A stretch of 64,000 nucleotides of DNA from a virus. Each line of letters starts with the position of its first letter. Position 1 is the first letter of the stretch. Below are positions 7,261-17,807 of the stretch, one piece after another. The notes under the pieces were generated by a model, which made no database searches, had not been told where the DNA came from, and saw nothing but the letters and a program-made list of their open reading frames with translations. The stretch lies in IMG/VR virus record IMGVR_UViG_3300042731_000990, positions 1 to 64,000 of that record, one strand, 5' to 3'. The translations under genes and the position numbers were made by a program.

Positions 7261-10200
7261 ATGGCTAAGAAGAAGAATACATCTCCTGGTCTGGACCAGA
7301 CGTCAATCTTTAATAAAGGATTGATAAAAGACTTTTCAGATATTTTTACCCCTGAAGGTAGTTGGTCACATGCTCGTAATGCAGTTACTAATTCTGCTCA
7401 GGGTGACATGGGTGTCATTTCTAATGAGCCTAGTAATGTTCTATGTACTAAGGCACCTTATGATGTAATTGGTGCTATACATCTAGAAGATGACGAGTGG
7501 GTTATATATTCTACAGATGATGTTAATAGTGAGATAGGTTTATTTAAAGAGAAGACATGTGAGTATACAAAGATTGTAAATGCTGCTTGTTTAAACTTTA
7601 ATCGTGGTTATATGATCACAGGTGCATTCAGAGAAAACTTTGATTGTACTAGACAGGTATATTGGGATGATGGTTATAATCCTTCTAGGACATTAAACAT
7701 TGATGAGATCCCATATAAAAAGACAGAAAGGATAGTAGACGGTTGTGTACAAGAAACACTTACAGATGAAATCGAATGTGAAAAACTTTTATTGGCTCCT
7801 ATCTTTGAAGTACCATGTATTGAACTTAAAAGAGGAGACAACGCTGGGACTCTTGATAATGGATCTTATCAAGCAGCAATTGCCTACTCAGTCAACGGAC
7901 GAAGAGTAACAGACTACATTGCATTATCTAATGTATGTGCTGTCTTTGATCATGATAATGACCTGGGTTCTTTAGAAGTTAGAATTACAGGCTTAGAAAC
8001 AGACAGGTTTGAAGAATATGAACTTGTTATTATAGGTAATGTAGCAGCACAAGCTAATGCAAAAAGAATTGGTTTTTATAGTACCAATCAGAATGTAGTA
8101 TTCTTAGATACTATTGCTATTAGTTTACCTGCTGTACCGCTAGAAAATATACCGGTACTTAACCCTGCATATGAGAAGTCAGACAGAATGTTTGAAGTGG
8201 ATGACTACTTGGTACGTGTGGGTCTATATGAAAGATTTGATTTTAATTACCAGCCTTTAGCTAATAAGATAAAGACTGAGTGGGTAGCTGTAGCATATAA
8301 AGATGATTACTATTATAACGGGGGTCAGAACGCTGGTTACATGCGTGATGAGCAGTATGCTTTCTTTATTAGATGGGTATACAAAACAGGAGAGAGATCT
8401 TTTTCATATCACATACCTGGTAGAAAAGCTAATGCTGCTGATATATCTACTGTTGGTGGAGCTGATGTAATCTATCCATCAAAGAATAAAAAATGGCAGG
8501 TATACAATACAGCTAGTATTACAAGTACCACACAACAATCATTACAAGACAACGGTACTATCATTGCCAGAGGTAAGATGGGTTACTGGGAGTCTACAGA
8601 AAAATATCCTGATAGAAACTCAGAACGTTGGGGTGAACTATGTGGTAAAAACATTAGACATCATAAGATGCCTGATGATAGAATTATTCCTAGACACACA
8701 GATGACGGTAAGATTGTAATCATTGCTCCACAGTTTAGCAACATTGCACCACCATTAGATAACAATGGTAATGTTATTGAAGATGTAGTAGGATATGAGA
8801 TCTTAAGAGGTTCTCGTCTTGGTAATAAAACTATTGTAGGTAAGGGTCTTATTAATAACATGGGTGAGTACACTGTACCGGGTAACAATGATGAGAATGA
8901 AAAGACTTTGTTTGTTAACTATCCATTTAATGATCTTAGAGAGGATGACTATTTAACCTCATTTTTTGTTAGAGGTGCTAGTTTACTTAATAATAGTGAT
9001 TTAGGAACTGAGCGTGTAAGACCTTTTGATAGCTATAACCAAAAAAGATACTTTTCTTTTCACTCTCCTGAACTTTCTTTTTACAGAACTTTTTTGTCTG
9101 CACCAGAACTTAAGATTTATGGAGAAGCAACTGGTACAGCAAAAGGTACCTTTATAGAACCTAGCAAACATCCTAAGAATGTAATTATTTCTAATACAGC
9201 TGGTCTTATTTCTGTATTACTTGGTTTAGGATATTTAGATAGATACTTAAGGGGAAACAGAACATATACTATTCCAGGTGGAAATAGTTATGGTACGTTT
9301 ACTACTTACTTGAACACTCTAGCAAAGAATGTACCTTTTGCTAGTTACATTCCTGGTTTAGGTCAATATGCTGCTTTTGTAGGTAAAGCTACTACAACTC
9401 GTTTAGAGTCTAGTGACTATAATAATTTACCAGGCGCGTTGCGTAAGTTTATGTTTATTCCAGCATTAATAACTGGATTGTCTGAAGGTGCTGATATATT
9501 CTTACAGAGAATGTACGATATGTTACAGCCTAGACAACATGCATTACAACATGTGTCTCATGGTTTTTATAATAAGTTTAAACCTGCACAAGATGGTCAG
9601 ACTAGACGTTTGATTAAAGATTCTGTATATGCCAAACCTCATGTTCAACAGTTAAATTCTGATGTTACTGTAAATAACTTATTTAGAACGAGGACAGCTG
9701 TATTAGAATTAGGTAGAGATTTAGAAAACCCTAAAACTATTGATACATCAAGATATACTCTTAATGATATTGATAAAGATACTACATTATACTTAGGTGA
9801 AAGAGATCGTTTATACAATCCTTATAAGAACTTTACAGATCAGATTAGTACTACAATTGCTTCTCATTACTGTGCTTTAAAAATAGATAATGAAAATCAG
9901 TATGGTCAGTTATCCAGTGTAGTACAATTACCTACAGGTTGTTTAGATAAAGTAGTTGTGGGTAGTGTTAATCAAAGATATACATCTTCTATTGTATTTG
10001 GTGGTGATACATACATTAATCGTTATACTGAGAAGAACACAATGCCGTTCTTTAATAACTGGTTAACTACTCAACCAGATGGTTTTGCATTTGATTATAC
10101 AAACTATATTAATGTTCCTTATCCTAAATACTGGATGAATTCAGAACAGTGGGATCTTGGAGACTTTTTCCAAGGTCTTGGTACAGGTTTAGGTAACTGG

Positions 10201-12000
10201 GCAAGTAATTTGTTTAGAAGAGATGAGAATGATGAACTAAGAGAATCTATTCCTGGTATACAAACTTTACCTTCTAATATGCATAATTTAGATATGCGTA
10301 GACACGCAGGTACTTTGTTTACTCTTGGTGTAAGACACGGTTACATGTACTTGTTTAACTCTGGGGTAAGGGATTTTTATGTAGAGTCAGAAATTAATCT
10401 TGCTTACAGAGATCATAAAGACAGACCAGAGACTAGACACTATGATAGTAAAGATTACACAGATTTAGATTCATTATTTGACATTGATATTATTACATCT
10501 GGTAATTACTACTTGTATGATTTTTCTTTAAGCAATAACACATTCCCTACGTTTAAATACCCTCATAGTATTTTACAAGCATCATACTACGATCCTACCG
10601 TAGCTGAAGAATGTTTTTCTTACAGACCTTACAAGATTATTTACAGCTTACCTAACAGAGATGGTAGTATTAAAGATCCGTGGATTGTATTCTTACCTAA
10701 TAACTATAGAGAGTTTGGTAGTAAGCCTTCTAATATTAAGATGGCTGGTGATGGTAGTGCAATGATATTGTTTGAAAATGATTCTCCTGCTAGACTATTA
10801 CCTCAAGATACATTAAAGCTGGATCAAGGTACTAAGCTTAGTGTAGGTGATGGAGAGTTATTTAACAACCTTCAAGAGAATTTACTACGTACAGATGATG
10901 GTTATGAGTATGCAACGTGTCAAAGTGCATTTGGTGCAGCATCTACACCTGCTGGTATATTCTGGATTAGTTCTGATCAGGGTAAAATTTTCCAATACTC
11001 TAAAGGTATCAATGAGATTTCTAGATTGAATATGAAGTGGTGGTTAAGTAAATACTTGCCATTCCAGATTGTACAGGACTTCCCAACTTTTAATCTAAGA
11101 GATAATACGGTTATTGGTGCAGGTGTTACAACTATATACGATACTACAGAAGAGATAATATACTTTAGTAAAAAGGATTACAAGGTTAAGAAAGAGTTTG
11201 CAGCTAGATTAATTTATGATAAGTTAGATAAGTTTGTATTAGACGGTGTGTCTCAAGTTAGACTGACAGACTCTAAGTATTTTGACAATGCTTCTTGGAC
11301 TTTGAGTTATGATATTAAGAATAACTCTTGGATGTCATTCCATGATTGGCACCCTGATTTTGTTATTCCTGGTCAACAGCACTTCTTATCTGTTAAGTCC
11401 GGTAAGATTTATAAGCATAACAGTACATCAGAATCATTCTGTAACTTCTACGGTGTAGACTATCCGTTTGAAGTGGAGTTGTTCTCTGGTACAGGACAGA
11501 TGGTGTCTACTGTACGCAGTGTGGAATATCAACTGGAAACATATCAGTACAAGAATAATGGTACGGATGCACACCATGTATTAGACTTCAACTTTGATAG
11601 AGCTATTGTATATAACTCTGAGCAAGTTTCTGGTTTACTTAAACTAAACTTGTCTCCTAAAAACAATGCTCCTGAAATATTAAGTTACCCAAAAACTAAT
11701 ACAAGTAGTATTGATATTCTATACAGTAAGGAAGAAAACAAATACAGATTTAACCAGTTCTGGGATATTACAGATGACAGAGGTGAGTTTAGTTCACTAA
11801 GAAGAGCTATTTGGAATACGTCTCCAAGTGGATACATTAGAACACTAAACTCGTTTAATTTGGACTATACTAAAAACCCACATCAGCGTAAGAAATTTAG
11901 ACACTATGTGAACAGAGTTCTTTTGAGAAGAAATATTTCTGGTAGAAACCACATGATGTTAAACATTGCTACGATGAAGTTACAGCTATCACAACGATGA
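7261..12000 (+). CDS. Tail nozzle ('muzzle') protein, P22 gp10/T7 gp12-like
   Basis: 1579 residues. The N-terminus (GLIKDFSDIFTPEGSWSHAR, then NAVTNSAQGDMGVISNE) matches the opening of podophage nozzle proteins, where the chain starts a beta-propeller and describes a list of residues lining the tube. The body is rich in aromatic and Asp residues with repeating beta strands and lacks transmembrane helices except one hydrophobic stretch near residues 640-660 (NTAGLISVLLGLGYLD). Its length and its place after the ring genes fit the muzzle of crAss-like virions. It overlaps the downstream lysin gene by ATGA (11997-12000), tying tail tip and lysin expression together. Nozzle assignment is from family resemblance plus context. 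Confidence 0.65.
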   Translation: MAKKKNTSPGLDQTSIFNKGLIKDFSDIFTPEGSWSHARNAVTNSAQGDMGVISNEPSNVLCTKAPYDVIGAIHLEDDEWVIYSTDDVNSEIGLFKEKTCEYTKIVNAACLNFNRGYMITGAFRENFDCTRQVYWDDGYNPSRTLNIDEIPYKKTERIVDGCVQETLTDEIECEKLLLAPIFEVPCIELKRGDNAGTLDNGSYQAAIAYSVNGRRVTDYIALSNVCAVFDHDNDLGSLEVRITGLETDRFEEYELVIIGNVAAQANAKRIGFYSTNQNVVFLDTIAISLPAVPLENIPVLNPAYEKSDRMFEVDDYLVRVGLYERFDFNYQPLANKIKTEWVAVAYKDDYYYNGGQNAGYMRDEQYAFFIRWVYKTGERSFSYHIPGRKANAADISTVGGADVIYPSKNKKWQVYNTASITSTTQQSLQDNGTIIARGKMGYWESTEKYPDRNSERWGELCGKNIRHHKMPDDRIIPRHTDDGKIVIIAPQFSNIAPPLDNNGNVIEDVVGYEILRGSRLGNKTIVGKGLINNMGEYTVPGNNDENEKTLFVNYPFNDLREDDYLTSFFVRGASLLNNSDLGTERVRPFDSYNQKRYFSFHSPELSFYRTFLSAPELKIYGEATGTAKGTFIEPSKHPKNVIISNTAGLISVLLGLGYLDRYLRGNRTYTIPGGNSYGTFTTYLNTLAKNVPFASYIPGLGQYAAFVGKATTTRLESSDYNNLPGALRKFMFIPALITGLSEGADIFLQRMYDMLQPRQHALQHVSHGFYNKFKPAQDGQTRRLIKDSVYAKPHVQQLNSDVTVNNLFRTRTAVLELGRDLENPKTIDTSRYTLNDIDKDTTLYLGERDRLYNPYKNFTDQISTTIASHYCALKIDNENQYGQLSSVVQLPTGCLDKVVVGSVNQRYTSSIVFGGDTYINRYTEKNTMPFFNNWLTTQPDGFAFDYTNYINVPYPKYWMNSEQWDLGDFFQGLGTGLGNWASNLFRRDENDELRESIPGIQTLPSNMHNLDMRRHAGTLFTLGVRHGYMYLFNSGVRDFYVESEINLAYRDHKDRPETRHYDSKDYTDLDSLFDIDIITSGNYYLYDFSLSNNTFPTFKYPHSILQASYYDPTVAEECFSYRPYKIIYSLPNRDGSIKDPWIVFLPNNYREFGSKPSNIKMAGDGSAMILFENDSPARLLPQDTLKLDQGTKLSVGDGELFNNLQENLLRTDDGYEYATCQSAFGAASTPAGIFWISSDQGKIFQYSKGINEISRLNMKWWLSKYLPFQIVQDFPTFNLRDNTVIGAGVTTIYDTTEEIIYFSKKDYKVKKEFAARLIYDKLDKFVLDGVSQVRLTDSKYFDNASWTLSYDIKNNSWMSFHDWHPDFVIPGQQHFLSVKSGKIYKHNSTSESFCNFYGVDYPFEVELFSGTGQMVSTVRSVEYQLETYQYKNNGTDAHHVLDFNFDRAIVYNSEQVSGLLKLNLSPKNNAPEILSYPKTNTSSIDILYSKEENKYRFNQFWDITDDRGEFSSLRRAIWNTSPSGYIRTLNSFNLDYTKNPHQRKKFRHYVNRVLLRRNISGRNHMMLNIATMKLQLSQR

Positions 12001-15000
12001 GAAAGAAGTTTGACTACAGATTTGATAAAGGATTACCTGGTGGAGCTAACCAAGTAAAAGGTAGAGTAAAAGGTTCTGTTACACAGACAGGGTACAAAAG
12101 AAACTCTCCTGACGTTAATAATGATTTTAATATTATTCCGTCTCCTTATATCACAATGGTAGGTGTAGACTTTCCTGTATACGGTGAAGATAACTTAGGT
12201 AACGGTCAGATGATGTACCCTGGTAATGAGTATATGTTTCCAGGTGATTACGTTACAGAATTACCAGCATTTGGTAAGGGTGGTCTTAAGCAATGGTTTG
12301 CTGAGAAGTGGGTAGATGTAAAGACAGGTAAAGAGTGTGGTAGATCTGGTAAAGATAAAAACGGTAGACCTTATCCTGCATGTAGACCAAGTAGAAGAGT
12401 AAATGAAACTACTCCTAAGACTACATCAGAAATGTCAGCATCTGAAAAAGCTAAGTTTAAAAGAAAGAAGACTTCAGGTAAACGTATTGATTATAATCAT
12501 AAACGTGCACAATATGGTGGTAGACAAGGAGATGTATTTCAAGAAGTGGATACTTATATCAAACCAGGTCAAAGAATTCAACCTAACTGGGCTCAGTCTC
12601 CAGTAAGTGTAACTAACTATACTTTTGGTAAAAACTTAGTAGATGATGAGCCTAGATTTTCATTAGGTCTTCAAGGTACAGATATTTTAGATGAAATTAA
12701 ATATCGTGCTGACGCTATAGGTAGTATAGGTATAGGTGTAGGAAATCGTAAGGGTAAAAGTTTTAGACCTGCAGGTGAAAATTTAAGAGCAGGTCTTAGA
12801 GGTCAAGCTAGCTGGCAGGGTGTACCAGGTAATGCTATTGAAAACCTGTTTGGTAGACGCAGTGGTCTTGACTGGAGAGGAAGCTTTGAAGGAGAAGCAG
12901 GTCTTGCATATGCTAATGGTGCAGTAAGACCTTATATGAGTGTTATGCCTCAAACCAATGTTTTTTTAAATGATAATCTATCTCTTGGTATAGGTTATGA
13001 AATGAGAGGTAGATATGATAAAAACTTTGACGAGCCTGTTTATGGTAATACTGACACAGGTAGCATAGCTCCTATAAGTCAAAGAGATGGTTACTCTGGT
13101 ATGGGTAGAGGTGCTGCTAGATTTTCATTAAACTATGATTTAGGTAATGGTGACTTTATTGAAGGTTATTATGCTAAACCTGATCCTTTATATCAAGGTA
13201 GTATGCCAGGTGTACGTGAAATGTTAGCATTAGAATCTGAACAACCTAGATTTGGTGTAAGACTTAGAAAGAGTTTTAAACAAGGTGGTCAACTACCTAA
13301 AGCTCAACAAGGTAAAAAGATTGCAGATGTAGCCAATCAAATGGTATTAAATGGTGAAGACGGTACTCGTCCACCTTTAAATATTATTGATAATATGGTT
13401 GCTCTATTTGATGAAGACGGTGTATGTAGAGATAACACTTGTGTTAATGTTGTAAAAGATATTTATAATAGAGCCGGTTATAATGTAATACCAGAAGGTG
13501 TATACAATAACAGAGCTTTTAAAGATGATTATGATTCTTATGGGTTACAATTGGTAGCTCCTCAAAATAAAGGCAGATATATTTTAGATGATTTACAGCC
13601 TGGAGATATTATACAATATCGTCATGATTCAAATAGTGGAGGTGCTTTAGGAAAAGAGGGTTATCCTTTCCATTTAGGTGTTTATACTGAGAATGGTCAA
13701 TACGTTAGTGATGGTTCTAAAGATGATCCTATTAAAAAGCAAAGTGTTTTTTATTATGATGATGGTACTTCTAAACCTCCTTTTGATGTATTTAGATTAA
13801 AACAATTAGGAGGTTCAATTCCTAAAGCTCAGGGTGGTATTTATACTGTACGACCTGGTGATACTTTTAACGGTATTGCAAATAGTACAGGTATTGGTCA
13901 AGAAGCTTTACGCGTAGCTAACCCAGGTATAGACTATAATAAAATACAAGTTGGTCAAGTTTTAGCAGCTCCTGGTTTGATGGGTCCACAAACCCCTCCT
14001 GTAGAAGCTCAGACTAAAACAAAGAAAAAGAAAACAACAGGTAACTTATCCTTTAATGATTTGCTGTATAGACAGGCATATCAAGAATCTAAGTTTAATC
14101 CTAATGCTAAATCTCCTAAAGGTTATAAAGGATTTACACAAATAGGTTCCGGTATAATGCAGGACTACGCAAAAGCTACTGGTGATACACGTACTAATCC
14201 TTATGATCCTGATTATGCTATTGCTGTACAGAAATGGGCAATGGATAAGTATTTAAATAATACAGGTTGGATTAAAGGTTCCGATAAAGTAAAACAAGCT
14301 AAAGCTCTTGCAGCATATAACTGGGGTCCGGGTAATACATTAAAGTATTTAAATGCTCAGAAAGAAAAAGGTACTGATATTTACGCTGATGATTTAAGTT
14401 GGGTATCTGGTATGCCTAAAGAAACTAGAGATTACATAGATCATATTTTAGGACTTGAATACCCTACTAAAGATAAATGGGAAGCTAATTTCCAACGTGA
14501 TACTACAGACTCTCCGTATAGTAAATACTATAAACAACAAGGTGGTGAAACTTTATACGATTACGTAAAAGGTTTAGGTTACAGTCCTACATTTGCGAAT
14601 AGAAAAAAGATATTTGCTGACTACTTTGATACAGAGTACACAGGTACTGCTAAACAAAATATAGAGCTTCTAAATCAGTTAAAGTCTGGTAAATTAAATA
14701 TCAATGAATACGCACAACGTGCTGATGTTCAACCTGTTAGAGAAGCTGTAATACAACAACCTGCACTTGCTCCACAACCTTCTGTAAGTAGTGAAGCGGT
14801 TAGAGGTACAGTTATGAATCCAACACCTGCACCAGAAACTACAGCAGAACCTGTAAGTAGTTATAGAGGTGCAACATCCTTAACTACGGATGATGATTTA
14901 CAAAAAATAAGAGATGGTGTTGTAAGAAGAGCTTATGATGTTATTTCTGGTAAAGAAGCTCCTTATAGGTTACCTTCTAATATAGCAAATGCTCCATCAA

Positions 15001-16295
15001 TGGAGGGTAAGAACCCTGATAACTTTACGTGTATTGGTGGGGTTTGTTCTTTATATAAAGATGAAGGTGTTTTGGATCAGGTTATTACTAGTAACACAGA
15101 GTTTGCCAGAACTGCTTATAATTCTGGTTTTAGTAGAAAGTCTACACGATTAGAAAATCTAAAACCTGGAGACGTGATTCAGCACTATGGTAGAAATAAT
15201 AATGAGGGTACTCCTATTCCTACACATGCTCAAATGTTTTTAGGTCTTGATGACGATGGTAACTATTTATTTTTTGATAACTATGAACGTACTGCTTCTA
15301 GGGCACCTAGCGATAACAAAAGAGATGCTCTAAGAACTTACAGTCCTGAGAAAATGCAAAGCTTTGTTGAGAAAGGTAAAGCAGGTAAGTTAAATGGAGT
15401 TGCCTTTTACCACTTGAATAAAGAGGATGCTTATGATCCTGAAGAACAAGTTAGAAGAGCTAGAGCTCAAGCTAATAAACAAAGACGTTTACCTGGTGAA
15501 TTATATATAGATGAGCAGTATGATGGTAAAGATTACGATCAAGAAATACAGAGCTCTCAAGATGTACCATATATCTATAGAGGTAAAAAAGACGGGAGTG
15601 ATTTTGAAAATGATCTAGTAGGTTTATTCAACAATTCAGAAATGGATGAAAGAATGAAATCTACATTTGGTATTACAGAGCAAACGTTAAATGATATTAA
15701 ACCTATTGTTTATGGTATCATATCTCAAGAATCTAATATGGATAGAGGCGCTAGATTTGAAGGTGCTGAAGGTCTTTTAGATAAAACTAGAAAACGTGGT
15801 AGACAGATTAAATATAAGCTTGAAAATATTATAGCTCCTACAGGGGTTGGAGATTTATCATACGGTCCTGGTTCTGTAAGATGGAGTGGATTAAGACGTG
15901 GTGCTAAAAAACAAATAGGTAAACGCAAAAACATGACCACCCCTGAAGGTTCTTACTTTGCTATAGTTGACCTCCTTTTACAAAGTGCAAATTTAGGTGA
16001 ACGTTACGTTGGTGAAGACTTAAATCCTGATTTGTTAGATAAGAACCCGTGGTATCCTGCTTTATATGCTTATAATGGTCAGATGTCTGGTAGCAGAAAA
16101 GGAAAGACCTGGGGTCTTAAGAAAGGATATACTTTTGATGGCTCAAGTTATTCTGCAGATCCTGGAAGCTATCCTGATAAAGTACAAGGGTATGCTAATC
16201 AACTTCAGAGATTTGTACCTATTGATTGGGAGCCAACTCCAGATAATTATTACGACCCTAGATTTGTACCAGTGGTCAAGCCTAAAGCCAAGTAG
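11997..16295 (+). CDS. Multidomain virion-associated cell-wall lysin (two peptidase-like and two lysozyme-like modules, LysM)
   Basis: 1432 residues. Modules in order: a basic DUF5872-like segment at about 101-155 (FAEKWVDVKTGKECGRSG); a glycine-rich beta region to about 425; an NlpC/P60- or CHAP-like peptidase at about 470-600 with Cys477/Cys482 and His559 (YPFHLGVY); LysM at about 615-662 (YTVRPGDTFNGIANSTG); a soluble lytic transglycosylase-like domain at about 680-830 with catalytic-type Glu697 (QESKFNPNAKS) and ALAAYNWGPGN; a second peptidase-like domain at about 1000-1120 with Cys1012/Cys1017 and His1077; and a second lysozyme-like domain from about 1225 with Glu1245 (GIISQESNMD). It probably opens peptidoglycan during DNA delivery. 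Which cysteine is catalytic is unresolved. Confidence 0.8.
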   Translation: MRKKFDYRFDKGLPGGANQVKGRVKGSVTQTGYKRNSPDVNNDFNIIPSPYITMVGVDFPVYGEDNLGNGQMMYPGNEYMFPGDYVTELPAFGKGGLKQWFAEKWVDVKTGKECGRSGKDKNGRPYPACRPSRRVNETTPKTTSEMSASEKAKFKRKKTSGKRIDYNHKRAQYGGRQGDVFQEVDTYIKPGQRIQPNWAQSPVSVTNYTFGKNLVDDEPRFSLGLQGTDILDEIKYRADAIGSIGIGVGNRKGKSFRPAGENLRAGLRGQASWQGVPGNAIENLFGRRSGLDWRGSFEGEAGLAYANGAVRPYMSVMPQTNVFLNDNLSLGIGYEMRGRYDKNFDEPVYGNTDTGSIAPISQRDGYSGMGRGAARFSLNYDLGNGDFIEGYYAKPDPLYQGSMPGVREMLALESEQPRFGVRLRKSFKQGGQLPKAQQGKKIADVANQMVLNGEDGTRPPLNIIDNMVALFDEDGVCRDNTCVNVVKDIYNRAGYNVIPEGVYNNRAFKDDYDSYGLQLVAPQNKGRYILDDLQPGDIIQYRHDSNSGGALGKEGYPFHLGVYTENGQYVSDGSKDDPIKKQSVFYYDDGTSKPPFDVFRLKQLGGSIPKAQGGIYTVRPGDTFNGIANSTGIGQEALRVANPGIDYNKIQVGQVLAAPGLMGPQTPPVEAQTKTKKKKTTGNLSFNDLLYRQAYQESKFNPNAKSPKGYKGFTQIGSGIMQDYAKATGDTRTNPYDPDYAIAVQKWAMDKYLNNTGWIKGSDKVKQAKALAAYNWGPGNTLKYLNAQKEKGTDIYADDLSWVSGMPKETRDYIDHILGLEYPTKDKWEANFQRDTTDSPYSKYYKQQGGETLYDYVKGLGYSPTFANRKKIFADYFDTEYTGTAKQNIELLNQLKSGKLNINEYAQRADVQPVREAVIQQPALAPQPSVSSEAVRGTVMNPTPAPETTAEPVSSYRGATSLTTDDDLQKIRDGVVRRAYDVISGKEAPYRLPSNIANAPSMEGKNPDNFTCIGGVCSLYKDEGVLDQVITSNTEFARTAYNSGFSRKSTRLENLKPGDVIQHYGRNNNEGTPIPTHAQMFLGLDDDGNYLFFDNYERTASRAPSDNKRDALRTYSPEKMQSFVEKGKAGKLNGVAFYHLNKEDAYDPEEQVRRARAQANKQRRLPGELYIDEQYDGKDYDQEIQSSQDVPYIYRGKKDGSDFENDLVGLFNNSEMDERMKSTFGITEQTLNDIKPIVYGIISQESNMDRGARFEGAEGLLDKTRKRGRQIKYKLENIIAPTGVGDLSYGPGSVRWSGLRRGAKKQIGKRKNMTTPEGSYFAIVDLLLQSANLGERYVGEDLNPDLLDKNPWYPALYAYNGQMSGSRKGKTWGLKKGYTFDGSSYSADPGSYPDKVQGYANQLQRFVPIDWEPTPDNYYDPRFVPVVKPKAK

Positions 16296-16316
16296 AATAT
16301 GGTATTCTCCTATAAA

Positions 16317-16336
16317 TTTTGTATATTATAAATGAG
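16317..16336 (+). promoter_or_regulatory. Putative phage promoter element (GTATATTATA type)
   Basis: TTTT followed by GTATATTATAAATGAG (16321-16336), 31 bases before the ATG at 16352. It shares 12 leading bases (GTATATTATAA) with the element at 1238. It lies in the only sizeable gap between the lysin gene and the cargo block. Function is inferred. Confidence 0.45.
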
Positions 16337-16351
16337 ATATAGTAACTAGTT

Positions 16352-17806
16352 ATGTCAAAGAATGTCCCCACTAATAAGAAGCTTTATGCTAGAGTAAAAG
16401 CAGAAGCTAAAAGAAAATTTGATAGATGGCCTTCTGCTTATGGTTCTGCCTGGCTTGTAAGAGAATACAAGAAACGTGGTGGTGGTTACCGTAAAGCTGA
16501 AATGGGTATGGAAGTAGAGAACCCTTATGCTGATATGTATAGTGTAGGTGGTGGTATTATGACTGGTGATTATGAAATGGGTTATGGGGGCATGCCTGAA
16601 TATGGTTACGGTGGTCAAGAATACTCTGAAGGTGGTATGCCTGAATATAAAAAAGGTGGAGGTATTCCTCAACGTTATAGAAATTTAGGTTTTACTAAAG
16701 TAGGTGCTAAGAAAAAGTCTACACGTCCTGGTAAAAAATGGATGGTGCTTGCCAAGAAAGGTGATAAGTATAAAATTGTTCACGGTGGTGATAGCAACAT
16801 GAAAGATTTTAAACAACACGGTTCTGCTAAAAGAAAGAAAAGATTTTGGGATAGAATGGGTGGAAGAAATTCTGCTAAAGCTAAAGATCCGTTTAGCCCA
16901 CTATACTGGCACAAAAGATTTGGCACATGGGCTGAAGGTGGTGAAATGGAATTTGAACCACACATGATGTATGATCCTGAAACAGGTAAAGGTTACATGG
17001 CTGAGAAATACGAAGACCATCTTAAAATGGATAAGATGGGTTTTGGACATGAAGCTCCTGAAATGGGTTATGGTGGTTACCAATATGGTAACGGTGGTTA
17101 TAAGTATGCTAAAGGTGGTATAAATAATCCAGGCTTTAGAGCACTACCTCCAGAAGTACAAGATAAGATTAGAGCCAACATGAAGATGGGAGGTATGCCT
17201 TGTTATGAATGTGGTGGTTATGCTGAAGATGGTACTACTGTGGGTGTCCCTACTAAATCTATTTTTGGTCAAGCTCAAGGTGCTGAGCTTATGGATATAA
17301 TTCCACCTCAAGGTTATGGAGAAGGTATGTCTGTATTTGGTAGACAGTTTGAAACTCCGGCTGAAAGTTATGGTAATGCTTTTGCTAATAAATACACTAG
17401 TGGTTATTTATTTAGAAATGGTAAATTTAACCCAACCTTACAAATTAATGATCCTAAGAGTGATTCTACTTTACAATTAGGTTTAGCAGATGCAGCTAAT
17501 GCAATTACTGGTGTAGGAGCATTTATGGGTAGACGTGCTAAAGAATCACGTCAGTTACAAGATAATAAGAGACGCCAGTTTACTGATAACTTATATGATC
17601 CTATTAGAGCTGGTGAAATGGGTTCACGTGGTGATTACAATATCTCAGGTCAGTTTAGACCAGATAGAGTAGCTAACTGGAATCCTTATATGGCTGAGTC
17701 ATTTAATACTACTCCTTTCTATCAAGAAGGTGGTGTAATGGAAATGTCAGACGCAGAGATAGAAAGACTAAGAGCAATGGGTGCAGACATTGAAATACTA
17801 GATTAA
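16352..17806 (+). CDS. Gly/Tyr-rich virion protein with DUF5872-like N-terminus
   Basis: 484 residues. Residues 1-50 (NKKLYARVKAEAKRKFDRWP, then SAYGSAWLVREYKKRGGG) resemble DUF5872, a small basic domain common in large DNA viruses and phages. Residues about 60-110 are Gly/Tyr/Met repeats (GYGGMPEYGYGG). Residues about 115-190 hold a basic module with KKWMVLAKKGDKYKIVHGG and DPFSPLYWHKRFGTWAEGG, a pattern I know from other phage virion proteins. The C-terminus ends in GGVMEMSDAEIERLRAMGAD, a tail motif also seen in Bacteroidota phages. Probably a virion or packaged cargo component; no enzyme motif is seen. One base separates it from the next gene. Confidence 0.6.
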   Translation: MSKNVPTNKKLYARVKAEAKRKFDRWPSAYGSAWLVREYKKRGGGYRKAEMGMEVENPYADMYSVGGGIMTGDYEMGYGGMPEYGYGGQEYSEGGMPEYKKGGGIPQRYRNLGFTKVGAKKKSTRPGKKWMVLAKKGDKYKIVHGGDSNMKDFKQHGSAKRKKRFWDRMGGRNSAKAKDPFSPLYWHKRFGTWAEGGEMEFEPHMMYDPETGKGYMAEKYEDHLKMDKMGFGHEAPEMGYGGYQYGNGGYKYAKGGINNPGFRALPPEVQDKIRANMKMGGMPCYECGGYAEDGTTVGVPTKSIFGQAQGAELMDIIPPQGYGEGMSVFGRQFETPAESYGNAFANKYTSGYLFRNGKFNPTLQINDPKSDSTLQLGLADAANAITGVGAFMGRRAKESRQLQDNKRRQFTDNLYDPIRAGEMGSRGDYNISGQFRPDRVANWNPYMAESFNTTPFYQEGGVMEMSDAEIERLRAMGADIEILD

Positions 17807-17807
17807 G

